From the NCBI RefSeq assembly GCF_004362665.1, contig NZ_SNXR01000012.1, forward strand, positions 124,001-188,000: a DNA stretch of 64,000 nt, written 5' to 3'. Below, in pieces: positions 24,819 through 34,147 of the stretch (position 1 is the stretch's first letter; every line of letters starts with the position of its first letter). The DNA is from Flavobacterium dankookense. GTDB lineage: Bacteria; Bacteroidota; Bacteroidia; Flavobacteriales; Flavobacteriaceae. The notes under the pieces are model-generated. The model was given only the letters and a program-made list of their open reading frames with translations. It was not told where the DNA came from and did not search any database. The translations under genes were made by a program, and so were the position numbers.

Positions 24819-26171
24819 TTATTCTGTTTTGGAATTGTTTTTTAAACTTCCAAAATTAAAAATACAATACATAATCGTGAAAAACACAACTCCGCGTTGT
24901 CTCCATAAAAATGATTCTGTCAAAAATAAACTTATCATTAGAATTGCGAAAGCAAAATGCAGAAAATCTTTCTTTTTTATCGCATTTTTTAAGTTAATAA
25001 AAAGTATTGTAATGATTAACAAAAAACCAAAAATTCCTAAATCTGCAAAATTTTGAATGTATTGATTGTGAAAATTCTTTGTTTGATAGCCTTCTTTTTC
25101 TCCGTCTCCAAGAAATAAATTATACGATATCGCTTTTTCTTCCACTTTTGAAGTAGAAGCATTTAATCCAAAACCTGAAAGATAGCGGTTGTTTTCAGAT
25201 AAAATTTCGGTAAAAACTCTAAATTGATATACTCTAAACGCTGTTCCTGGAAAATAATCATTTGGAGTAAATTTTTGATTTGTCCATGCTTCTTTCAAAC
25301 TAACATAATGCACTCCATCTGGAACACCTTCAATTACATTTGTGCTTATACTTTTTTCTGAATTGCTTTGAAATTCGTGAAGAAATCTGTTTTTAATTCT
25401 TCCAAATGAAAATAGTAATCCAATTACAACTGCAAATACTATTAAGTTTCGCAGACGTAATCTGTTGGATGTTTTTGAAAAATAAAAAACTTGAATTAAT
25501 AATAAAAGAATTACTGCTACGATTATATTTTTGGAAGACAATAGTAATATGAATAAGAAAAGTAGTCCTGAAATAATTATATCAACTTTTGTTTTTACTT
25601 CTTTAGATAAAAAATAAAATAACGCAATCGCAACAAAAACCGATACATGAATTGCGTTCAACAGTTTTGGCACTAATCCAAAATCTATTTCATTTTCGCC
25701 ATGGTAGAAAAATGCTCTCGTGTCGTGATTAATTGTATATCTAATTATAGCTCTGGCTAGAAAATACAATACAAATAAAACAATAGAATAGCTGTAGTAT
25801 TTCTTTAATTTATCTAATTGTAACGAGCTAAAATCCTTATTTATGAGGAAAACGAACGGAATTAATAGTAGTGAAATTTCTTTTGGAATAGCCTTTAAAG
25901 TACTCTCTTTGTCTATACTCCAAAAATAAGATAAAGTCATTAAAACAAATAAACCTATTGGCAAAAGCAAACTAAATTGAATGTTTACTTTTTCTTTTTT
26001 AAATTTAATTAAGGCAAATAACACGAATAAAACCAAACAAATATTACTAACTGCAAACGGTAAAGGAATTGTTGTTACTAGTAATAACGCCAGTAGAAAT
26101 AGGTTGTTTTTACTTGTTTCGGTTTTTATGTCTTGAAAAACATTCTTCAAAAAGTTGTAAATATTCACCAT
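24819..26171 (-). CDS. O-antigen ligase/polymerase family membrane protein
   Basis: A 450-residue protein with about ten to twelve transmembrane segments and a large periplasmic loop (roughly residues 255-365) containing RVYQFRVFTEILSENNRYLSGFGLNAS and TKNFHNQYIQNFADLGIFG. The HNxYLQ-like motif is typical of WaaL/Wzy-C proteins. A second protein of this type is at 28437. One is probably the polymerase and the other the ligase, but sequence alone does not decide. The start overlaps the upstream gene by 62 bp; no other good start is near. Confidence 0.85.
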   Translation of the reverse strand: MVNIYNFLKNVFQDIKTETSKNNLFLLALLLVTTIPLPFAVSNICLVLFVLFALIKFKKEKVNIQFSLLLPIGLFVLMTLSYFWSIDKESTLKAIPKEISLLLIPFVFLINKDFSSLQLDKLKKYYSYSIVLFVLYFLARAIIRYTINHDTRAFFYHGENEIDFGLVPKLLNAIHVSVFVAIALFYFLSKEVKTKVDIIISGLLFLFILLLSSKNIIVAVILLLLIQVFYFSKTSNRLRLRNLIVFAVVIGLLFSFGRIKNRFLHEFQSNSEKSISTNVIEGVPDGVHYVSLKEAWTNQKFTPNDYFPGTAFRVYQFRVFTEILSENNRYLSGFGLNASTSKVEEKAISYNLFLGDGEKEGYQTKNFHNQYIQNFADLGIFGFLLIITILFINLKNAIKKKDFLHFAFAILMISLFLTESFLWRQRGVVFFTIMYCIFNFGSLKNNSKTE

Positions 26172-27219
26172 TAATTTTTTCCCAGTTAAATTGGTTTACG
26201 ATAGCGTCAAAATTATTTTGAACCAATTGCAAGTTATTATTTTTTTTGATTGTATTGAGAATATTTTTCACTTCTTGAGGATTGGAAAAATAATAACTGT
26301 TTTGTTTTAGAATTCCCTTGTTAAAATCGTTCTTGTGTGCAACAACTAATGCTTTTGATGCCATTGCTTCTAAAAGTGATGGATTTGTTCCTCCAACGGA
26401 ATGTCCATGAAAATATAAATTAGAAAAATAGCGCAGATTATTTAAATGCTCTAAATTGTAAAGTCCTCCGATAAATCGGATGTTGGGATGGTTTTTGAAC
26501 TTATTTTTTAGGTATTCACCATATTTGGTTTGATGTTTTCCTATTACTAAAATTGGTGTTTTATCTTCGTTCATTGCTACTCCTTCAAGAACCATATCTA
26601 AGTTGTTTTCTGGTTCAAAACGAGCCATAATCATGTTGTAGTTTTCTTTTTCTACACCATATTCTTTTAAAATTTCTTGATTAGGATTTTCAAATGGATA
26701 AGCACCATAAGCAATGTAGGTTGATTCCTTTTTGTATTTTTCTTTTAAAAATTTTTGAATTCCAATTGAGTCTGAAATTAAATAATCGCTACTGATTGCG
26801 GCTAACCTTTCGGCAAACTTTAAAAATTGCTGCACTGGACGAGAATATTTAGAACGTTTCCATTCTAATCCATCCATATTTGTAATGATGATTGGTTTTT
26901 TAGGCAATAGAAAACACCAAATGGAATTACTAGTATAACCGAGCTGAAGAATGATGTCAAAGTCTCGTTTTCTGGAATCCATTATACAATTGTAATCGTA
27001 AATGAATTGACCAAAAGTTCCTAACTTATACTCTGGATCATATTTGTGAATGATGTTTACACCGTGAAAAGTTTTTTCTTGAAACGGGTGATCATGAGAG
27101 TTATAGCAATATACTTCATGACCTTGTTGCACTAAATATACCGAAAAAAATTCGGCAAACTGCTCAAAACCGCCATAATAATTTGGCACACCACGAGTTC
27201 CTAAAATGGCTATTTTCAT
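26110..27219 (-). CDS. DUF1972-type glycosyltransferase
   Basis: A 369-residue GT-B glycosyltransferase starting at the ATG at 27219 (MKIAILGTRGVPNYYGGFEQ), the hallmark start of DUF1972 proteins; an upstream extension by 9 codons is unlikely given the -7 box at 27244-27251. The C-terminal donor domain has MARFEPENNLDMVLEG, PNIRFIGGLYNLEHLNNLRY and HGHSVGGTNPSLLEAMA. Relatives include rhamnosyl transferases, and rfb genes are present in the locus, but the sugar is not proved. It heads the unit that continues with the ligase/polymerase, UXS and WcaJ. Confidence 0.88.
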   Translation of the reverse strand: MKIAILGTRGVPNYYGGFEQFAEFFSVYLVQQGHEVYCYNSHDHPFQEKTFHGVNIIHKYDPEYKLGTFGQFIYDYNCIMDSRKRDFDIILQLGYTSNSIWCFLLPKKPIIITNMDGLEWKRSKYSRPVQQFLKFAERLAAISSDYLISDSIGIQKFLKEKYKKESTYIAYGAYPFENPNQEILKEYGVEKENYNMIMARFEPENNLDMVLEGVAMNEDKTPILVIGKHQTKYGEYLKNKFKNHPNIRFIGGLYNLEHLNNLRYFSNLYFHGHSVGGTNPSLLEAMASKALVVAHKNDFNKGILKQNSYYFSNPQEVKNILNTIKKNNNLQLVQNNFDAIVNQFNWEKINGEYLQLFEECFSRHKNRNK

Positions 27220-27243
27220 TAACCTTTGTTCTTTTTCAAGTGG

Positions 27244-27251
27244 CAAAAATA
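27244..27251 (-). promoter_or_regulatory. Bacteroidota -7 box for the DUF1972-to-WcaJ unit
   Basis: TATTTTTG on the minus strand, 25 bp before the ATG at 27219. Confidence 0.5.
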
Positions 27252-27273
27252 GGAATTTATACTAGATTTTAAA

Positions 27274-28437
27274 TTAAATCTTCTCGAAAATAGCTTCAAA
27301 TTTTTCTACATGCTTTTCAAGTGAAAAATGCTCTATAGTTCTATGATAACCATTTTCTCCAAATTGTTTTCTCTTGCTCTCATCGTTAATTAATTCTTCA
27401 AGAGATATAGCTAACGATTCTGCATTATTTGGTTCAAATAATAATCCATTGTGATTGTGAAGTACTGTTTCAGTCAGACCACCATGATTGGCGGCAACAA
27501 CTGGTTTTTTAGAAAGCATTGCTTCAATGGCAACCATTCCAAATGGTTCTGGTTCCGTTGATGGAACAACAGCTATATCAATAGAGTCCCAAAATGGCCA
27601 AATATTTTCTTGAAAAGGTATAATTATGACCCTTTCATTAAGTCCATATTCTGAAATTTTATTTTTCAAATCTATTTCAAAAAATTCTTGATTTGGTGGA
27701 GCTGAACCTAAATAAACTAATTTAATATTGTCATATTTTTGAGTAATTTTATTGAATGCCTCAAGTAATAACTGCTGTCCTTTCCAACTATTTATTCTTC
27801 CAACTAGTGCTATAACTAGTTCGTTTTGATTTACTTTAAAGTAATCATTCCTTATTTTTAAACTTTTTTCAATGTTAGGTTCCGGTTTTTGTTTTACATC
27901 TAAACCATTACAAACAAACTCTGATTTTTTTGCTAATCTTGGGTTATTTTTTATCCAAAATTCCATTGTGGTTCTTGAATCATAGACTGCAACATCATTA
28001 GCCTTAATTGATAATAATTTGACGAAACCTTTGTTAAAAATAACTGGTTTTGCAATAATTTCTTGGACATGCCAAAGGTGTTTTATATTATTTTTTTTAG
28101 CAAAAACAATCCCTATTAAAGCTGCTAAAGTATGTGAATAAACTATATTAAAATTGTGTTTTTTATGAAGTTTATTTAAAGTTTTCAATCCTTCTTTATA
28201 TTCTTTGAAAAATTTTAAAATGTTTGTTGGAGTGAACATTTTTCTATACAACTTTAATACTGGAGCAATAACCACTTCGATACCATTTTTTTCAAACTCT
28301 CTTTTTAATGGTCCGTCAAAAGGAAGCACAACTATTGATTTATATTTTTGTTTATCCAAACTAGAAATAAACATTAAAATGGTTTTGTCAGAACCATAAA
28401 GTTCTGCCGATTGGTGAATAAAGAGTATGCTTTTCAT
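27274..28437 (-). CDS. Glycosyltransferase family 4
   Basis: A 387-residue GT-B enzyme. The start has SAELYGSDKTILMFISSL, the acceptor-side motif; the donor part has IALVGRINSWKGQQLLLEAF, and VVPSTEPEPFGMVAIEAMLSKKPVVAANHGG carries the conserved E-x7-E pair. No signal peptide or membrane span is present. The ATG overlaps the upstream polymerase-like gene's stop by one base. It is the last gene of the Wzx-headed unit. Confidence 0.92.
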   Translation of the reverse strand: MKSILFIHQSAELYGSDKTILMFISSLDKQKYKSIVVLPFDGPLKREFEKNGIEVVIAPVLKLYRKMFTPTNILKFFKEYKEGLKTLNKLHKKHNFNIVYSHTLAALIGIVFAKKNNIKHLWHVQEIIAKPVIFNKGFVKLLSIKANDVAVYDSRTTMEFWIKNNPRLAKKSEFVCNGLDVKQKPEPNIEKSLKIRNDYFKVNQNELVIALVGRINSWKGQQLLLEAFNKITQKYDNIKLVYLGSAPPNQEFFEIDLKNKISEYGLNERVIIIPFQENIWPFWDSIDIAVVPSTEPEPFGMVAIEAMLSKKPVVAANHGGLTETVLHNHNGLLFEPNNAESLAISLEELINDESKRKQFGENGYHRTIEHFSLEKHVEKFEAIFEKI

Positions 28438-29660
28438 TATTTTAAGAATTTTTGTCGAAAGGCTATTAAAAAGCCAATAAGTATTGATTTGGACTCAGTT
28501 AAATTATAGAAACCAAGGAAAACCCAATTGGAAACAAATAAAAATATGCCTGTGCCAAGAAAAAGTAAATTTATTTGATTTATCATATTCAAATCGGAAG
28601 GAACTTTTTTAAAGAAATAAATAATAGTAAATAAATAAATGAATATGCCCAACAATCCTGATTTTAAAAAAACAATCATAAAACCATTATGTAAAATAGA
28701 TATAAATCGGAGTTTCATATCGCCAAGATAAACTTCTTGTTTTAAATCAATTTGTGATCCTAGTCCTTTTCCAAAAAGTGTTGGAACAATTCCATCATTT
28801 GTAACTTGTCTTATTGTCGAAATATTTTCGTGTGAGCGATAATTATCATTAAAATCTTTCCAATCATTTAAATTTACTTTTGATTTAAAAGCTTCAATTG
28901 GAGCATTTTTAATTTTATATAAAAATCCCTCAAATCCTTCAGCACTTCTTCTTGGATAAGAATAATAAACCATAGTATATCCAACAACCGTGAGAAGAAG
29001 TATGCTTCCAATTATTGTGATTGATTTTTTGTTTAAAACAAAATATCCTTTCAAAGCCAAAAATAATATCAAAAACTGTATGAAATTTGTTCTTGCTAAA
29101 TACATAAATGCCGAAAAACCAATAACAATTGTAAATAACCAAAGACGTTTTTTGGAATAGTTTAATTCGAATTTTTTGTGAAAAAGTAGAATGATAAATG
29201 TGTAAATTTCATAGTCACTAAAATATCCTGAATGCAATCGTAAATCGGCAACCGTTCTAGCTTTATGAACAACAATTGCAATTATTATAATTATTACATG
29301 GCAAACCGCTATAAAAAATCCTGTCTTGATAATTAAATCTAATGCATTCTTTAAATTTTTTTTACACAACTGGTATCCGAGTAAAAATCCTAGAATAGGT
29401 TTAGAAAGATAGGTTATATCTCTGATTATGAAGTAGTTTTTATAATCATAATTCAACATAACCACAAAAGCAATTAGCAGAATTAACAGATAAGGAATTA
29501 TTAACTTGAATAATGATATGGAATAATTTCTTGAAATTGTGAGTAAAAAAGACAAAGACCAAATTCCAAATGTTAATTCAAAATTGTCTAAATATGTAAC
29601 GCCTATACAGAGTATAAAAAGCAGTTGATAGAGCCAATTATTTGGAATGATAATCTTCAT
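28437..29660 (-). CDS. O-antigen polymerase-like membrane protein (Wzy candidate)
   Basis: A 407-residue membrane protein with about ten to eleven transmembrane helices and a periplasmic loop (roughly residues 230-310) with YPRRSAEGFEGFLY and VPTLFGKGLGSQID, then a further helix set with LHNGFMIVFLKSGLLGIF. This layout and the neighbours (Wzx on one side, GT4 on the other) favour the repeat-unit polymerase Wzy. One-base TAATG overlaps at both ends show tight coupling with the acyltransferase and the GT4. Confidence 0.82.
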   Translation of the reverse strand: MKIIIPNNWLYQLLFILCIGVTYLDNFELTFGIWSLSFLLTISRNYSISLFKLIIPYLLILLIAFVVMLNYDYKNYFIIRDITYLSKPILGFLLGYQLCKKNLKNALDLIIKTGFFIAVCHVIIIIIAIVVHKARTVADLRLHSGYFSDYEIYTFIILLFHKKFELNYSKKRLWLFTIVIGFSAFMYLARTNFIQFLILFLALKGYFVLNKKSITIIGSILLLTVVGYTMVYYSYPRRSAEGFEGFLYKIKNAPIEAFKSKVNLNDWKDFNDNYRSHENISTIRQVTNDGIVPTLFGKGLGSQIDLKQEVYLGDMKLRFISILHNGFMIVFLKSGLLGIFIYLFTIIYFFKKVPSDLNMINQINLLFLGTGIFLFVSNWVFLGFYNLTESKSILIGFLIAFRQKFLK

Positions 29661-30337
29661 TATTCAATTGTTTTTATTACTCTAGCCGGAACACCACCAA
29701 TAACCGAATTATCAGGATAAATTCCATTAACAACTGCTCCAGCAGCAACAACTGAATTATGACCAACTATACAACCATCAAGAAAAGTTACTTTTGCACC
29801 AACCCAAATGTTGTTTCCTAATTTTATTCCTTTTGAAGTTACACCTTGTTCTCTAATTAGCTTTGTTGTGTCTGAAAAATTATGGTTTTCTGAGTGGAAC
29901 GAAATATATGAACCCATAATTACATCGTTTCCGATTTCAATTCCACCTGGTGCGCCAAAATGAGTGTAATCTCCAATAGCTGAATTATTTCCCATTTTTA
30001 AGCCTTTTCCATAGGTTGCTAAATGGCTTGTAGAAAGTAGTTTTGAATACATTCCAATCTTAGCATTATCACCTAAAACTATTTTTTCTGATGCATAGCC
30101 ATCTAAAATTGTATAGCTTTCGATGGTTACATTTTTCCCTAAAACAAAGTTTGATTTATTCAAAACGGTTACATTTTTTCCTAAAAAAACTTTTTTTCTT
30201 AGTTTTAGTAAACCTCTCAATAGCATTATTCCTCTGATATAAAAAGACCGAACTATTAATCGTTCAGGAATTCTCGGATCAATTTGGTATGATTTTCCGG
30301 CTTTGTTTATTATTTTTTGTAACTGATTTCTAAACAT
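29660..30337 (-). CDS. Hexapeptide-repeat acyltransferase
   Basis: A 225-residue left-handed beta-helix acyltransferase. From about residue 55 onward it is made of hexapeptide repeats (for example VLGKNVTIESYTILDG, IGNDVIMGSYISFHSENHN, GAKVTFLDGCIVGHNSVVAAGAV), with the catalytic-type His in SENHNFSD. It is likely to O-acetylate a sugar of the surface polysaccharide. The basic N-terminal 50 residues lack a transmembrane helix. It overlaps the flippase gene by 8 bp. Confidence 0.9.
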   Translation of the reverse strand: MFRNQLQKIINKAGKSYQIDPRIPERLIVRSFYIRGIMLLRGLLKLRKKVFLGKNVTVLNKSNFVLGKNVTIESYTILDGYASEKIVLGDNAKIGMYSKLLSTSHLATYGKGLKMGNNSAIGDYTHFGAPGGIEIGNDVIMGSYISFHSENHNFSDTTKLIREQGVTSKGIKLGNNIWVGAKVTFLDGCIVGHNSVVAAGAVVNGIYPDNSVIGGVPARVIKTIE

Positions 30338-31601
30338 CTTTGGCTAAAAAATGATTTGGTCGCTTTCTGATACAAAATAAGTAAAATATAATGACAATTA
30401 CCTCAGTTATAATAAGAGAATAAAAAACACCTTGAAGTTTATAAATAGGAAGAAATAAAACAATTAGAATTAAACTTATAATCACAGAAACTGTTGTTAT
30501 CAATACATATTGTTTTTGAAAATTATAACCAAGAACTAATTGCTTTAAACTTATTGAAATAGCTAATAAAATTGGAATAAAAACAGCTATCTTTAATAAG
30601 TTACTTAAATCAAAGACCGTTGTTGCATTAAAAAAAGTTACAATTAATTCTGAATTAAAATATAAAATCAACATTAAAAAAACTATAAATAAAACATTGA
30701 CAGTGTTTATGATTAGCCAATTTCTTTTTGCTTTAGACGGATTATTATTAATGTCATTACAAACTCTTGGATAAGTAAAGTTGAAGAATAAAAAAATATA
30801 CGTTTTAAAAGTAACTATTATTTGTTCTACTATCCGATATTGTCCTGCCATAAAGTTGTTCCCAAAAAAACTGACTAAAACTACTGGCGAATAAAGCTGA
30901 ATGGCAACAAATATTTGTGAAGAGAACATTTTAAAATCTCTTTTTAGAAAATCTTTAATTTCTCTTTTACTTATTTTTTCAAATTTGAAATCATACTTTT
31001 TAAAAATTAAATAAGTGAAAATTCCATTGGAAATAATTGTTCCTAAACCGAAAGAAAAATTAACGTAGATGTAATCTTCTTTTTTAACCACCAAGACCAA
31101 AACACCAATAACATAAATAATTTTAGAAATAATATTTGATATTGAAATCCAATTGATGTTATCAACACCTTGTAAAAACCAAGATTGGTTTAAATATTGC
31201 CCAAGAATAATCAAAAGCGATAACGCAAATAAAATAGTTTCTGATTGCAAAAATGGAAGGCAGAAAATAAGTACCAACGATACAACTAAAACCAAAATCA
31301 AAACTAAAAACCTTGAAACAAGATTTGTTAAAAAAATTCGTTGTAATTCCTTCTTGTCATTTCTATTTATTGTAATGTCGCGAACACCTACCAACTCAGA
31401 ACCATAATCAATAAAAACAATTAGAACGAAACTTATTGCTAAAGCTACTGATACCTTCCCGAAATTTTCTTCACCACATACTTTAACAATGTAAGGAATC
31501 AACAGTAATGGTGTAACTAAATTAAAAAACTGCCCAAAACCATATATTGAGAATTTTTTAAAGAAATCACTTTTGATGGCGCTTTGAATCTTCTGTTTCA
31601 A
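30330..31601 (-). CDS. Oligosaccharide flippase (Wzx type)
   Basis: A 423-residue polytopic protein with about twelve transmembrane helices, starting KSDFFKKFSIYGFGQFFNLVTPLLL, the typical beginning of Wzx/PST flippases that move undecaprenyl-linked repeat units to the periplasmic face. The start codon is TTG (31599-31601); no ATG is near. A -7 box at 31624-31631 and a terminator just upstream make it the first gene of its own unit. Confidence 0.9.
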   Translation of the reverse strand: MKQKIQSAIKSDFFKKFSIYGFGQFFNLVTPLLLIPYIVKVCGEENFGKVSVALAISFVLIVFIDYGSELVGVRDITINRNDKKELQRIFLTNLVSRFLVLILVLVVSLVLIFCLPFLQSETILFALSLLIILGQYLNQSWFLQGVDNINWISISNIISKIIYVIGVLVLVVKKEDYIYVNFSFGLGTIISNGIFTYLIFKKYDFKFEKISKREIKDFLKRDFKMFSSQIFVAIQLYSPVVLVSFFGNNFMAGQYRIVEQIIVTFKTYIFLFFNFTYPRVCNDINNNPSKAKRNWLIINTVNVLFIVFLMLILYFNSELIVTFFNATTVFDLSNLLKIAVFIPILLAISISLKQLVLGYNFQKQYVLITTVSVIISLILIVLFLPIYKLQGVFYSLIITEVIVIIFYLFCIRKRPNHFLAKDV

Positions 31602-31623
31602 ACTTTTTTAATTTGTGTAGTAT

Positions 31624-31631
31624 CAAATATA
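31624..31631 (-). promoter_or_regulatory. Bacteroidota -7 box for the wzx unit
   Basis: TATATTTG on the minus strand, 22 bp before the wzx TTG start, directly after the terminator at 31632-31668. Confidence 0.55.
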
Positions 31632-31668
31632 AAAACAAAAAGTTCAAAATACGTGTATTTTGAACTTT
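31632..31668 (-). terminator. Rho-independent terminator after the small lipoprotein gene
   Basis: AAAGTTCAAAATAC and GTATTTTGAACTTT form a 14-base perfect inverted repeat (31639-31668) with only two bases between. On the minus strand it is followed by TTTTTG and more T. Confidence 0.75.
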
Positions 31669-31690
31669 GAGATATTTTTGATAAACTATA

Positions 31691-32239
31691 TTATTTCATT
31701 AATTTGGCGATTTCAAGCATCATAACTTCATTTGGATAGAAAAACGGCACTGCTTTACTACCTTTCTTTTTCAAAAATTTAATGCTGCCTTTAGCTTGGT
31801 CTATTTCTGTTGCAATAGAGTCGTTTTTTAGAAAATAATTAAAAAAATCAGATCCTTTTGCTTCTAAAGATTTGTCGCCATAAGAAAGCTTGAATTTATT
31901 TAAAACCACGTCATCTGTTTGAGGATTATTCCCTAAATCAAAACGCACGTGGGTCGGATATGCTGACTCGGGAAAGGAAAAATCTAAAGTTTGAACATTT
32001 GGAGAAGGTTTCACTTCATTCCAAATCACATAATCAGGTGTAAAATTAATTGAGTTGTCTTCGGTGTAATAAACCGCATAATTATTTGCAGTTGTTTGAA
32101 TTACTTCCATTTGAACAAGCATCTTTTTTACTGCATTTGTTTCTGTACTTTCTGCATTTTCTTCCGTTTTTTTATCTTCACTTTTACATGAAAAAACTAA
32201 AAAACAAACCGCTAATAGTGATAAAAATTTGTTACTCAT
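31691..32239 (-). CDS. Hypothetical lipoprotein
   Basis: A 182-residue predicted lipoprotein: a signal peptide with lipobox VFSC (Cys18), a Lys/Glu/Thr-rich linker (19-40), and a soluble domain of mixed strands I do not recognise (for example DYVIWNEVKPSPN, VRFDLGNNPQTDD). It lies between a GT39 and wzx but has its own terminator and a weak -7 box (TATCTTTA, 32278-32285), so it may not be part of polysaccharide synthesis. The function is unknown. Confidence 0.75.
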   Translation of the reverse strand: MSNKFLSLLAVCFLVFSCKSEDKKTEENAESTETNAVKKMLVQMEVIQTTANNYAVYYTEDNSINFTPDYVIWNEVKPSPNVQTLDFSFPESAYPTHVRFDLGNNPQTDDVVLNKFKLSYGDKSLEAKGSDFFNYFLKNDSIATEIDQAKGSIKFLKKKGSKAVPFFYPNEVMMLEIAKLMK

Positions 32240-32297
32240 TTTGATTATATTAATTAAAAAAAATTTTTGCTAAATTATAAAGATATTTTATTAATAT

Positions 32298-34145
32298 CTA
32301 TTTTTTTCTTTCTATTATGAATTTTTTAATCGCTGCGTTTCTATCTTCATTATTAACTGAAATATCATTATCAAATTGTATCTTGAATTTTACTTTTTTT
32401 GTCTCTAAAACCTCAAAATCAAATTCATTGCTAGTGTTATCTTTTTCGCTCAAAAAAAAGCTTGCAATAGCTTCATCATTCAACTTAATAATTATATGAG
32501 CATTTTCATTGTTAATTGGTTTTTGCGGTAAACTCAAACCTTCAATAATCAACTTATATTTTCCTTTTTGCAACTCTGTAAAAGCTGATTCAACAGTTGA
32601 ATTTTCAAAAATAAATAAAACACCCTGATTGTCTATGTACTGGCTTTTAAAGTCTTTTACAGAAATGTTGTCTTTGATAAATTCTTCTTTATAATCATTA
32701 GGCACATAATAATTAGCCCAACAATCAAATCGTTCAATTTTTTGTTTGAGTTTAAAATTATCATTTAAAAAACTTTGATTTTCCTGTGAAATAGCAAATG
32801 GTCTAGAATGTCCATCAAGATACCAAAAAGGTGCTTTTGAAAGTGTTCCGTTTCTTAAACCTAATATGTATTCATCCAAAGTGTTAGGATGTATCTTTAT
32901 TTTAGGAGTTTCTTCAAAATAATAAGGCATTAACCAACTCCAGTAAGTAACAACTTTAGTTTCTGTTTTTGAACGATCTTTAATTATAGTTGTTAGTTCT
33001 CCAAATTGGGACTTAGTTATTTTATTATAATAATCTTTCACTAAAACAATATCTGTAACTGTAAAAATGAAAAAAACTACAATAATTAAACCTTGTAAAG
33101 TTGTATTTTTTATATAATATAATCCTGAAGCTGCTAATATTAATATTGCTGGCAAAATATTTATAAAATACCTACTTACTATCATTGGTAGATTAACATA
33201 AGATGCTACTAATGGAATAAACAGTGTGATAAATATCCAAATAAATGTAATAAAAAAAGTAAAGACTTGTTTTTCCTTAACTGGATCTATATATCCTTGC
33301 TTTAAAGTATTTCTTTGAGATAATTTGAAGAAAAACAAAATAATCAATATGACAACTATGAAAATTAATATTTCAGCAAATCCGAAAAACTCTTTAAACA
33401 TTTTTGTATAAACGTCAATTTCTGGTAACTGAATCCATATTGAACTCATTTCAGAAGTTTTTAGAAAAATTAATATTCCAGGTATATAAAGTAAAAGTGT
33501 TAATAATCCTGATATTACTGATAATATTAAAAATTCTTTACTCTTTATTTTATATGGTTTAACAACAAAATAGAGTAAAATAAGATATTGAGAAAAGAGC
33601 GTAAAAAGAGAAAAAAACTGAGTATAAATCATTAATGTAGCAAATACTGAATACCAAATCATCGTTTTTTTACTGGGTGATTTAATGTATTTTGCTAAAT
33701 ATAAAAATGAAATTGTTGTCGTAAGAAACATTAGTGAATACATTCTAATTTCTTGCGAATAGTAAATATGGAAATAATTTATAGCTGTTAAAAAAGCTAC
33801 TAGTAATCCAATCTTTCTGTTTAAAATTTCCTTTGCCAAATAATAGATAGCAATTATTCCAGCTATTCCACAAAAAGCTGAAAAAAATCTCCCAACCCAA
33901 ACCGTATCACCAAAGAGAATTAAAAATGTATGTAATGAAAAATAATATAATGGCGGATGAGGATCATTTTCCCTCAAATAGCTATATATTTTTCCAATTG
34001 GGTTTTCAGGACTAGACTGAACCATTGAAAATATCTCATCAATCCACAAACTCTGATAATCTAATTTATAAAATCTTAAAATTGCTCCAATTAAAACAAT
34101 AAAAACTAGAATTTTATTCTCTTTAATCCAATTTAGAATTTTCAT
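32298..34145 (-). CDS. GT39-type membrane glycosyltransferase
   Basis: A 615-residue integral membrane glycosyltransferase of the ArnT/PMT (GT39-like) type, starting at the ATG at 34145. The catalytic Asp36-Glu37 pair is in LWIDEIFSM at the first periplasmic loop, and ENDPHPPLYYF follows near 60-70. About eleven to twelve transmembrane helices run to about residue 380, then a periplasmic C-terminal domain. Such enzymes use polyprenyl-phosphate sugars. The neighbouring GT2 resembles a polyprenyl-phosphate sugar synthase, so the two may work as a pair. Confidence 0.88.
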   Translation of the reverse strand: MKILNWIKENKILVFIVLIGAILRFYKLDYQSLWIDEIFSMVQSSPENPIGKIYSYLRENDPHPPLYYFSLHTFLILFGDTVWVGRFFSAFCGIAGIIAIYYLAKEILNRKIGLLVAFLTAINYFHIYYSQEIRMYSLMFLTTTISFLYLAKYIKSPSKKTMIWYSVFATLMIYTQFFSLFTLFSQYLILLYFVVKPYKIKSKEFLILSVISGLLTLLLYIPGILIFLKTSEMSSIWIQLPEIDVYTKMFKEFFGFAEILIFIVVILIILFFFKLSQRNTLKQGYIDPVKEKQVFTFFITFIWIFITLFIPLVASYVNLPMIVSRYFINILPAILILAASGLYYIKNTTLQGLIIVVFFIFTVTDIVLVKDYYNKITKSQFGELTTIIKDRSKTETKVVTYWSWLMPYYFEETPKIKIHPNTLDEYILGLRNGTLSKAPFWYLDGHSRPFAISQENQSFLNDNFKLKQKIERFDCWANYYVPNDYKEEFIKDNISVKDFKSQYIDNQGVLFIFENSTVESAFTELQKGKYKLIIEGLSLPQKPINNENAHIIIKLNDEAIASFFLSEKDNTSNEFDFEVLETKKVKFKIQFDNDISVNNEDRNAAIKKFIIERKK

Positions 34146-34147
34146 TA

